Assembly: GCA_964484255.1 (NCBI GenBank)
Contig: CAZAEH010000030.1
Location: 1-16,007, forward strand
Reading direction: 5' to 3'
DNA length: 16,007 nt
Source: UBA6215 sp964484255
GTDB lineage: Bacteria > Omnitrophota > Gorgyraeia > Pluralincolimonadales > Pluralincolimonadaceae
The position numbers and the translations under genes were made by a program. Position 1 is the stretch's first letter. Each line of letters opens with the position of its first letter. Shown here piece after piece: positions 1-6,223 of the stretch. The notes under the pieces were generated by a model, which saw only the letters and a list, made by a program, of their open reading frames with translations, was not told where the DNA came from and did not search any database.

Positions 1-226
1 AAGCGTATATCCTGGTCGGGGCATCGGTAATGGTCCCGACCACCCTCTCCGACAAACGCACCCCTATCGATATGCCGCGGTCCAGGCCTTCGCATACCGA
101 GGAGGGTTCAATGCAAAAACTGTCCTTTACCGGGACCGTGTCCGCCACGCCGAACAACGCGGCCCCGTACTCAAAAGCCAGCGCCTTCAACTTCCTGTAA
201 TTACTTAAAGAGCCCTTTCCCCGCAT
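1..226 (-). CDS. QueG-related 4Fe-4S protein, N-terminal part (cut by window edge)
   Basis: The frame stays open for 75 codons from an ATG at 226 to the window edge. The visible protein contains GAALFGVAD (residues 21-29), RGISIGVRLSE (50-60) and DAPTRIYA (68-75). This pattern (Gly-Ala near the start, then a GVAD segment, an AISIG-like strand and a PT-x-x-Y segment) is familiar from the N-terminus of proteins annotated as epoxyqueuosine reductase-like 4Fe-4S proteins. The ferredoxin cysteines would lie beyond the edge, so cofactor content is inferred only. The ATG lies inside surE and gives a 26-nt overlap. A TTG at 190-188 is an alternative start with no overlap. It is the last visible member of the long minus-strand operon. 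Whether it makes queuosine or belongs to one of the less-known relatives cannot be decided from 75 residues. Confidence 0.55.
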   Translation of the reverse strand, partial: MRGKGSLSNYRKLKALAFEYGAALFGVADTVPVKDSFCIEPSSVCEGLDRGISIGVRLSERVVGTITDAPTRIYA

Positions 227-974
227 CTGAAAGTTTTTCCAGGTCCTTGTAATCGGTCATGTCGTAATGCAGCGGCGTTATTGAGATATATCCGTCGCGC
301 ACCGCTACCGCGTCCACCATTTCGTCCCCTGAGACAGCCGCCTTATAACTGCAAAGCCAGTAATATCCGCGCCCGTTAGGGTCGACCCTCCTGTCGTAAT
401 CCTCTTTATAGAACGTCGAAATCCCCTGCCTTGTTACCTTCACTCCCTTTATCCTGGAACCCGGCAGCGCCGGGACATTGACATTGAGCAGCGTGCCGGC
501 GGGAAGTTTGCCGTCAAGCATCGTCTTCGCGAGTTTCGCCGCGAAATCCACGGCGGCGCGGTAATTTTCCCACTTGAAAGAATTAAGCGAGACCGCGAAA
601 GACGGCACCCCGAGTATGGCGCCCTCGGTCGCGCCGGAGACCGTGCCTGAATAAAGGACGTTAACCCCGAGGTTCGGCCCGCGATTGACGCCTGAAATTA
701 TAAGGTCGGGCTTGCGGTCCTTCATTATCGACATCATCGCTATCTTCACGCAGTCCGCGGGCGTCCCGGAGATGGCATAACCGAAGAACGACCCTTCCCT
801 CCTGGTCTCATAAACACGCAGCGGAACGGAAAGCGTTATGGCATGCCCTTGCGCGGAGCGTTCCGCGTCGGGGGCGACAACGGTCACCTCGGCGAACTTG
901 CCCAGTCTCCTGCTCAGGGCCAGTATGCCGTCCGAGTGTATCCCGTCGTCGTTGGTAAGAAGGATGCGTTTCAC
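201..974 (-). CDS. surE: SurE, 5'/3'-nucleotidase (stationary-phase survival protein)
   Basis: At 257 aa this is a full-length SurE, the cytoplasmic metal-dependent phosphatase that dephosphorylates nucleoside monophosphates. The N-terminal LLTNDDG (residues 5-11) carries the metal-binding Asp9-Asp10 pair. Ser40 (APDAERSAQG) and Asn97 (SGVNRGPNLG) fall where the remaining metal ligands of the family lie, and SGTVSGATEG (109-118) is the conserved glycine-rich loop. The start is GTG at 974-972, in a GTGA overlap with the stop of the upstream phosphodiesterase gene, so translation is probably coupled. A weak AGAG-type ribosome site lies in the end of the upstream gene. In E. coli surE sits next to pcm and nlpD. 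Here a pcm homologue and an M23 peptidase gene lie three to four genes upstream in the same operon. Confidence 0.96.
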   Translation of the reverse strand: MKRILLTNDDGIHSDGILALSRRLGKFAEVTVVAPDAERSAQGHAITLSVPLRVYETRREGSFFGYAISGTPADCVKIAMMSIMKDRKPDLIISGVNRGPNLGVNVLYSGTVSGATEGAILGVPSFAVSLNSFKWENYRAAVDFAAKLAKTMLDGKLPAGTLLNVNVPALPGSRIKGVKVTRQGISTFYKEDYDRRVDPNGRGYYWLCSYKAAVSGDEMVDAVAVRDGYISITPLHYDMTDYKDLEKLSDAGKGLFK

Positions 975-1462
975 TTAAGCTCTATCTCTTTGGCCGTCAT
1001 GGTATCGAGGTCTACAATCGCTACTGTGGACCGTCCCGTCGTCCATCCTCCGGTCTCTCCGGGATTGACGACTAAGCACGTTTCCACCTTCTTTATATCC
1101 GTCTTATGGGTGTGCCCGTGTATAAGCAGGTGGACCTCCTGCCTCTGTATCATGCCCATGAGGTCCTTTACGTCCTCTATCTCGTGCGTCACTATCATCC
1201 TTATATTGGAGAGGTCATAGCGGTAAGGGTGTTCTACTATCATCCCGTTGGATTTCATCGAGAGCGCTTTCTTGTCGCCGTCGTTGTTCCCGAAGACCCC
1301 GAGCCACTTGCACTTGAGCTTCTCGAGCGGAGTTATCGCGAACGGCGCGCAATAATCTCCCGCGTGCACCACAAGGCTGCATCCTTCGGCGGTGAATACA
1401 TCCACGGCTTTCTTTACCATCGGGACGTTATCGTGGGAATCGGACATTACGCCTATCTTCAT
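971..1462 (-). CDS. YfcE/MJ0936-type metallophosphodiesterase
   Basis: This small (163 aa) calcineurin-like phosphoesterase has the complete dimetal site: SDSHDN with Asp8 and His10, HAGDYC with Asp36, GNND (58-61), THE with His93, and HGHTH (115-119), followed by NPGE (133-136). Length and motif order fit the YfcE/MJ0936 family of cytoplasmic phosphodiesterases, which act on model bis-phosphodiesters and possibly cyclic nucleotides; the natural substrate is unclear in the family. The ATG at 1462 is well supported by an AAGGAGAGG ribosome site six bases upstream, which begins inside the stop codon of the preceding yfiH gene. The gene ends in a 4-nt overlap with surE. Standing between a nucleoside enzyme and a nucleotidase, it may share a role in nucleotide turnover, which is inference. 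Confidence 0.9.
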   Translation of the reverse strand: MKIGVMSDSHDNVPMVKKAVDVFTAEGCSLVVHAGDYCAPFAITPLEKLKCKWLGVFGNNDGDKKALSMKSNGMIVEHPYRYDLSNIRMIVTHEIEDVKDLMGMIQRQEVHLLIHGHTHKTDIKKVETCLVVNPGETGGWTTGRSTVAIVDLDTMTAKEIELK

Positions 1463-1475
1463 ATCCTGCCTCTCC

Positions 1476-2138
1476 TTATTTTAGCATTATAACCGTAAGC
1501 ATGCGCCCGGCGGCGTCCTTCTCCTTCCTGTAAGAGAAGAAGTCTCCGTTCATGCATGAAGTGCATATCCCGCAGTCGTATATGTTCATGGAACTGACGC
1601 CGGCGCTTATGAGCTGCCCGGCATTCTCGCCGACTATGTCAAAATAGTGTTTATGCGCCATTTTAACAACAGAGCCGGGAAAATGCACCAAAAATTCGCT
1701 GTTTACCTCGTAACAGCACTGCCTCAGGGCCGGACCAAAACCCGCTATCAGTTTCGAAGGGTCCGTCCCGAAAGCGGTCTTCATCATCCCCACGACGCCC
1801 GGGCATATCCGCTCTTTCGTGCTGCGCCATCCGGCGTGCGCGGCGCCTATCGCCTCGTTCTCCGGGTCATAGAACAGCACCGGGAGGCAATCGGCCGTCC
1901 TCACTGAGAGCGCTATGCCGGCGGCATCGGTGATGGATGCGTCCGCGCCCTCTATCTCGCGCGAGAGGTCGGTCTTCGCGTATATCCTGACCGTCTTTCC
2001 CGCGTGGACCTGCTGTAACCTGGCGATCTTCGCCCTGTCTATTCCCAGGCCTTTGAGAAATTCCCCGTGGGCCGTATGCCTGTCGGATATCCCGTAGACC
2101 ACGGCAAGCCTGTCGAAACCCGGTATGGTAACTTTCAT
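1476..2138 (-). CDS. yfiH: YfiH/LACC1-family purine nucleoside enzyme (formerly 'polyphenol oxidase', PgeF)
   Basis: The 220-aa protein has the three zinc-ligand motifs of the DUF152/YfiH/LACC1 family: LQQVHAG with His45, TADCLPVL with Cys84, and AAHAGWR with His101. FGPALRQCCYEV (134-145) and a C-terminal FFSYRK segment complete the signature. Family members (bacterial YfiH/YlmD and mammalian LACC1/FAMIN) phosphorolyse purine nucleosides and deaminate adenosine. The older 'laccase' name and the peptidoglycan-editing role reported for E. coli PgeF are alternative assignments. The ATG at 2138 overlaps the TGA of the upstream hydrolase-barrel gene by one base (TGATG), and no good Shine-Dalgarno is visible, so reinitiation after that gene is likely. 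The downstream phosphodiesterase and surE genes would fit a nucleotide-to-base salvage route. Confidence 0.92.
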   Translation of the reverse strand: MKVTIPGFDRLAVVYGISDRHTAHGEFLKGLGIDRAKIARLQQVHAGKTVRIYAKTDLSREIEGADASITDAAGIALSVRTADCLPVLFYDPENEAIGAAHAGWRSTKERICPGVVGMMKTAFGTDPSKLIAGFGPALRQCCYEVNSEFLVHFPGSVVKMAHKHYFDIVGENAGQLISAGVSSMNIYDCGICTSCMNGDFFSYRKEKDAAGRMLTVIMLK

Positions 2139-4066
2139 CAGAAAGGCAGCCCCGCCGCGACATGGAACCGGCCTATGCGCTCTTCCTCATTCTTGTTGAG
2201 CGGATAGGCGTAATCGCAGCGCATTACGAACCATTTCGTCCTTACCCTTATGCCGGCGCCGACGGAATTCTGCAGGTCCTTGGGAAGCTTTACCTTATTG
2301 ATATGCTCCCAGCTGCCTCCGACATCATAGAATAAGGCGCCGTTGAACCATTTGTATATGGGGAACCTTGTCTCAACGTTACCGAGGAGCATGACGTTGC
2401 CCCATAGCGGCAGGTTATTCTCGTCGCGCGGCCCGAGAGACCTCGACTTGTATCCCCTGACGGAATCGTCGCCTCCGAGCGTGAACCTCTCGAAGAACGG
2501 GACGTCCGATGAATCCCCGTATTCGCCTTCCCAGCCGCCCTTACCCCTGAGCACCAGCGTTATCTTCGGGTATGGGGTGGAGATATACCATCTCCCCTCG
2601 CCCGTTGCCCTTATAAAATTATAATCGCCTCCTAAGGCCTTGGATGAGACGTCAAGGCTCCCGCGGTAATACGAACCGTCTACAGGATAAAGGGAGTCGT
2701 CAAACGTATTCCTCTCGAGAGTGAATGTGAGTGTCGATACTCCGCTCCGGCCCATATGCCTCTTGAAATCCTCAGGCGCCCATTCGGCGACATTATAGAC
2801 CTTCGCCGTCTCGTATGTATATTTCATGAAGCCGTGGGTGTTCTCGGTAAGTTTCTTGCCGAATATTATGTCCCCTCCGAAGCCTTCCATCTTGTATCGT
2901 CCGTCCCTGGACTCGCGCGCGGAGATCTCGCTGCCGCCGAGATAATCGCCTCCGAAAAGGTTTTTCACGACTATGCCCATAGTGGCGTCCTTGTGGCCTC
3001 CGCCGAAATCCCCGTCCATATTATACGCGACCTTGCTCGGTAGCATCGCGCGCGTATATATCCTGAACGATTCTATCGGGACGTCAGGATAATAAGCCAG
3101 GCCTATGTCATTTGCCTTGTCCCTGTCTATGAACTCGGCGTAGAAGAACTGGAAAGTCTTCATCTTCACATATCCCATCTCGAAGAAAGAGACAAAATGC
3201 CCGGTAGGTATCCATATCAACCGCGGCTTACCCAGGGCCCTCCAGAGCTCGATGGTATTGGCGTGGGGTATGCTCGTATCGAAGCGCGCGTTTATCATCA
3301 TGACTGGACGGCCTTTCAGCCTGTCGGCAAAATTGACCGGGTCTATCATCCAGACCTTGTTCTGGAGTTCCCCCGCCGACGCTATGCCCTCTTCCTCGAG
3401 CCGTTCCTTGAAGAGCTTGGTCGCGAAACCGTTCCAGATTATATCACCCATACCGCCGCCGCCGAGCAGTATGACCATGGACTTTACCCGGTCATCGACC
3501 CCGGCGAGGACGGGCACGGCGATGCCGCCAAGGCTTATTCCCATGGCGCCTATCTTCTGCGAATCCACCCTCGGCCTTGTCTCGAGCCAGTCTATCCCCC
3601 GGCGGGCCTCTATGACTATCTGCCTGAAGAGCTGGACTATAGCATCTTCGCCGTTCTTCTTGAGGTTCTCGGCCAGCCATTTCCTGCCGAAGCTGTAATT
3701 CTTCTGGTAAGCTGTCTGGACCAGCAGCACTCCTATCCCGCTCGAGGCGAGATCGCGGCAGAACTCGCCCTCTATCTCCGGTATACCTCCGGCTATATGG
3801 CTGAGGAATACCAAAGCAGGGTACTTGGCAACGCCTTTGGGCTCATAAAAATCCATGTAGACCATGTTGTCGGGATAGCACGTGGAAAAACATGACGGGT
3901 AATTGAAAGAAAAATGCGTGTATTCCGAAGTGCTCTCTTTTATCTCGAGGTCGCAGGCAGGAACACCCTTGGTATAATCATAGAACGCCGCAGGGTCCGT
4001 TACTCCGGACTGCGCGAAGGCGGATGATGAGGCAGCCAGCATAAAGATAACCAACAGTTTTTTCAT
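2138..4066 (-). CDS. Exported alpha/beta-hydrolase fused to an Omp85-type (BamA-like) outer-membrane beta-barrel
   Basis: The 642-aa protein starts with a signal peptide (residues 1-19, cleavage after AFA). Residues about 35-315 form an alpha/beta-hydrolase domain of the dienelactone-hydrolase/esterase type: FLSHIAGG (87-94) is the oxyanion strand, GISLGG (176-181) holds nucleophile Ser178, NARFDTSIP supplies Asp263, and PTGHF supplies His290. Four cysteines (38, 59, 63, 103) in this part suit disulfides outside the cytoplasm. From about 345 the chain is an Omp85 barrel: VVKNLFGGDYLGG (366-378) resembles the first strands, LGGDDSVRGYKSRSLGPRD (530-548) is the loop-6 VRGY/F signature, CDYAYPL follows, and the last residue is Phe. 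About 300 residues suffice for a 16-strand barrel. No POTRA domain fits in the roughly 30-residue linker. It overlaps pcm-like (ATGA) and yfiH (TGATG). PlpD (type Vd) has the same logic with a patatin passenger. Substrate and whether the hydrolase faces outward are unknown. Confidence 0.88.
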   Translation of the reverse strand: MKKLLVIFMLAASSSAFAQSGVTDPAAFYDYTKGVPACDLEIKESTSEYTHFSFNYPSCFSTCYPDNMVYMDFYEPKGVAKYPALVFLSHIAGGIPEIEGEFCRDLASSGIGVLLVQTAYQKNYSFGRKWLAENLKKNGEDAIVQLFRQIVIEARRGIDWLETRPRVDSQKIGAMGISLGGIAVPVLAGVDDRVKSMVILLGGGGMGDIIWNGFATKLFKERLEEEGIASAGELQNKVWMIDPVNFADRLKGRPVMMINARFDTSIPHANTIELWRALGKPRLIWIPTGHFVSFFEMGYVKMKTFQFFYAEFIDRDKANDIGLAYYPDVPIESFRIYTRAMLPSKVAYNMDGDFGGGHKDATMGIVVKNLFGGDYLGGSEISARESRDGRYKMEGFGGDIIFGKKLTENTHGFMKYTYETAKVYNVAEWAPEDFKRHMGRSGVSTLTFTLERNTFDDSLYPVDGSYYRGSLDVSSKALGGDYNFIRATGEGRWYISTPYPKITLVLRGKGGWEGEYGDSSDVPFFERFTLGGDDSVRGYKSRSLGPRDENNLPLWGNVMLLGNVETRFPIYKWFNGALFYDVGGSWEHINKVKLPKDLQNSVGAGIRVRTKWFVMRCDYAYPLNKNEEERIGRFHVAAGLPF

Positions 4067-4854
4067 TTACTCTTCTTCATCCATTTGCCGTCTTTCCCGG
4101 AAGTCCATTTCTTCCCTTCGGGGCGCGTATCGGCCTGTTTGTTAAAATCGACGGGTTTTTCTCCTGCGAACGGGCCCACGAACGCCCCGGACAGCCGGTA
4201 CCCCTTCCCGTTCTTATCCGGGAGTTTGGTCAACACTATAAGTTTCTTCCCTGCATATTCCCTCAACGGCATGACAAGCTTCCCGTTCATCATCAACTGC
4301 TCTATTATCTGGCGGGGCGCGTAATCCATCTGGTTGGTTATAACTATGGCTTCGAACGGCGCGCGTTCCAGCCAACCGGCCTGTGCCTGGCCGGACTTAA
4401 TATATACGTTCCTGACGCCCATCGCCTTTAACCTTTCGTCCGCCAGGAGCGCCAGTTCCGCCGACGGTTCCACGCAGTAGACCTGTCCCGCGAGCATGGA
4501 GAATACAGCCGCCTGGTAACCGCCTTCGACCCCGATAACAAGGACCTTGTCACGGGCCTTTAAGTCCGCCATCCTGGCGACCAGCGCGACAAAATATGCC
4601 GGCGGTATCGCCTCGTCCTCTCCGATGGGGAGAGATATATCGTCATAGGCATATTCCCTCATACCTTCGGGAACGAACTTATGCCTTTTGACGGCGCCTA
4701 TCGCGCCGGTTATTCTTTCATCCTTTATCCCGCGCGAGATCACCTGCGAATCCACCATCATGCCGCGCTGCCTGGCATAATCATCGGCCTGCTGAGCAAA
4801 AACGCAGGATGAAACGGCTGCTACGCATAGGGCCGCGAGGGCTTTTCTCATCAT
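4063..4854 (-). CDS. Exported, degenerate protein-L-isoaspartate O-methyltransferase homologue
   Basis: The 263-aa product matches the PCMT fold along its length: RGIKDERITGAI, RHKFVPEG, YAYDDISLPIG, then GYQAAVFSMLAG, VYCVEPSAEL, GVRNVYIKSG, GWLERAPFEAI and MNGKLVMPL. Three points differ from active enzymes. A hydrophobic signal sequence precedes it (cleavage after VFA at 18-20, or a lipobox-like VSSC at 14-17). The substrate-loop motif GQTIS is replaced by DEAIP (80-84). The SAM-binding glycine loop reads VIGVEGGY (106-113), where active enzymes have an acidic residue before IG and GTGSGY after it, and the later GDG reads GQA. SAM is not expected in the periplasm, so a non-catalytic or altered role is likely. 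The frame is open 27 codons further upstream, but ATG 4854 (ATGA overlap with the M23 gene) or ATG 4851 gives a clean signal peptide and is preferred. Confidence 0.8.
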   Translation of the reverse strand: MMRKALAALCVAAVSSCVFAQQADDYARQRGMMVDSQVISRGIKDERITGAIGAVKRHKFVPEGMREYAYDDISLPIGEDEAIPPAYFVALVARMADLKARDKVLVIGVEGGYQAAVFSMLAGQVYCVEPSAELALLADERLKAMGVRNVYIKSGQAQAGWLERAPFEAIVITNQMDYAPRQIIEQLMMNGKLVMPLREYAGKKLIVLTKLPDKNGKGYRLSGAFVGPFAGEKPVDFNKQADTRPEGKKWTSGKDGKWMKKSK

Positions 4855-5372
4855 TTTATCTGCATATACCCCGCCATAGGGTCTACCGGCTGTTCGTCTA
4901 TCCATATCTCGAAATGCAGATGCGCCACCATGCACGGGTTCCAGGCATTGCCGGTCTTGCCCACTTCCCCGATTATATCTCCCCTTTTTACTTTCTCCCC
5001 CCTGGGATCCACAAAAGACTTCGAGAGGTGTCCGTATACCGTCCTTGAACCGTCTATGTGGTTGATGACCACAAAATTCCCCATGCCCCTGCTGTGCTTT
5101 GACACGGCATTGCCGGATTTTGCCGCATAGACCGGCGTGCCTACCGGCGCCGTAAGGTCCACGCCCAAGTGGAGCCGCCCGCCTCGGCGTTTCGCCCCGA
5201 AGGTCCCGTCGCCGTAACAGTCGCTGCGTATCTTCGCCTCGGTAGTGGCCACCGGCACGATGAACTTCGGTTCGAGGATATGGAACGAGAATATCCTCAA
5301 AGGCCTGTAAAGCACCGCCGCTATGATGACCGCGGCCGCGATAACCGCTATTACCCTGATCTTCTTGAGCAT
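4851..5372 (-). CDS. Membrane-anchored M23 (LytM/NlpD-type) peptidoglycan endopeptidase
   Basis: The 173-aa protein has one N-terminal transmembrane segment (residues 5-22) with a short basic cytoplasmic start, placing the rest in the periplasm. The M23 domain is complete: HLGVD gives zinc ligands His68 and Asp72, YGHLS gives catalytic His115, and HLHFE (151-155) gives the second zinc histidine. VKRGDIIGEVGKTGNA (128-143) is the usual linker strand. It should therefore be a real cell-wall hydrolase, unlike NlpD/EnvC which have lost zinc ligands. No LysM or coiled-coil region is present, so the size is close to a bare catalytic domain. An AGAGGA ribosome site precedes the ATG at 5372. The gene ends in an ATGA overlap with the pcm-like gene. 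M23, pcm and surE together recall the nlpD-pcm-surE neighbourhood of proteobacteria. Confidence 0.92.
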   Translation of the reverse strand: MLKKIRVIAVIAAAVIIAAVLYRPLRIFSFHILEPKFIVPVATTEAKIRSDCYGDGTFGAKRRGGRLHLGVDLTAPVGTPVYAAKSGNAVSKHSRGMGNFVVINHIDGSRTVYGHLSKSFVDPRGEKVKRGDIIGEVGKTGNAWNPCMVAHLHFEIWIDEQPVDPMAGYMQIK

Positions 5373-5374
5373 CT

Positions 5375-6214
5375 CTATCCTCTCTCCCCCGTTCTTTTTT
5401 GTATCCAGCCCAGGATGTAATCCGCTATCTCTTCCCTGTACGTCTCCCTAAGAAGCTCGTGATACAACCCGTCATAGATCTTCAGTTCTTTGTCGGAGGA
5501 CGGTATTTTCTCGAAAAGTTCCCTGACGCCGCCGGCGTCGACCACCTTGTCATCGGCGCCCTGGAGGAACAATACCGGGACACTGATCCCTCCGGCGTTA
5601 TCAGACACGAACTTCATGGCTTCCATCATCCGGACAAAGAGCCCGAACGATATGACATTCTGGGAATTCTTGTCCGCTTTTGTCTCTTCTATAAGCGCAG
5701 CATCATGCGTAAGCCACTCGTAAGGTATCCTGTTCGGGGTCGTCAGCCAAGGGAACAAGGCCGCAATAAACCGCGCGGCCCCGTATTCTATTCCTCCGGG
5801 AGGGCTTTTAAGCTTAACGGCGGGAGCGCTGCAGATAACACCTCTTATCGTATCGCCGTATTTTATCGAATAATCGAGCGCCAGCAGGCCGCCCATACTA
5901 AGGCCCGCTACAAATACATCTTCGCACAGTGTCTCGACCTTGGCTATCTCGACCATCTGCCTGAGGTCCGAGACAAGATCATCGAAATCGGCCGCGAAAA
6001 CCCGCCTGCCCTGGGACCTGCCGTGGCCCCGTTGGTCATAAAGAAAAGCCGCGACACCCGCGCCGTAAAGCCGTTCGCCGAAATACGCGTACTTAAGGAA
6101 ATTCTCCCCGAGCCCGTGCGCCATCACAAGTACCGACTTCGGGTCCGCCGGGATGAACGCCTTGTATGCTATGTTCTGGGCGTCTTTGTTCTTGAAAGAC
6201 CCTTCGAATCTCAA
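5375..6214 (-). CDS. Alpha/beta-hydrolase, monoacylglycerol lipase/lysophospholipase type
   Basis: The 279-aa cytoplasmic protein has the layout of the serine aminopeptidase S33/MGL group: MAHGLGE (31-37) at the oxyanion hole, YDQRGHGRS (59-67), the nucleophile elbow GLSMGG with Ser106, the acid in LQGADDKVV (Asp222) and the base in YHEL (His252). A cap region of roughly residues 140-200 lies between the Ser and Asp, as in monoacylglycerol lipases. No signal peptide is seen. The start is TTG at 6214-6212 with GAGGG six bases upstream; the next in-frame ATG is at residue 31, inside the hydrolase core, so TTG is needed. It follows the acyl-CoA ligase gene by nine bases, which suggests that fatty acids released here are activated by the ligase. 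A general esterase role is the alternative. Confidence 0.88.
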   Translation of the reverse strand: MRFEGSFKNKDAQNIAYKAFIPADPKSVLVMAHGLGENFLKYAYFGERLYGAGVAAFLYDQRGHGRSQGRRVFAADFDDLVSDLRQMVEIAKVETLCEDVFVAGLSMGGLLALDYSIKYGDTIRGVICSAPAVKLKSPPGGIEYGAARFIAALFPWLTTPNRIPYEWLTHDAALIEETKADKNSQNVISFGLFVRMMEAMKFVSDNAGGISVPVLFLQGADDKVVDAGGVRELFEKIPSSDKELKIYDGLYHELLRETYREEIADYILGWIQKRTGERG

Positions 6215-6223
6215 ATCCTGCCC

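Noticed and set aside
3197..3895. 232-codon plus-strand open frame opposite the hydrolase domain.
   Set aside because: It is a shadow of the strongly supported minus-strand gene, with no recognisable domain and no ribosome site.
4855..4935. 27-codon upstream extension of the pcm-like gene.
   Set aside because: It overlaps the end of the M23 gene and would bury the signal peptide. ATG 4854 in an ATGA overlap is the simpler start.
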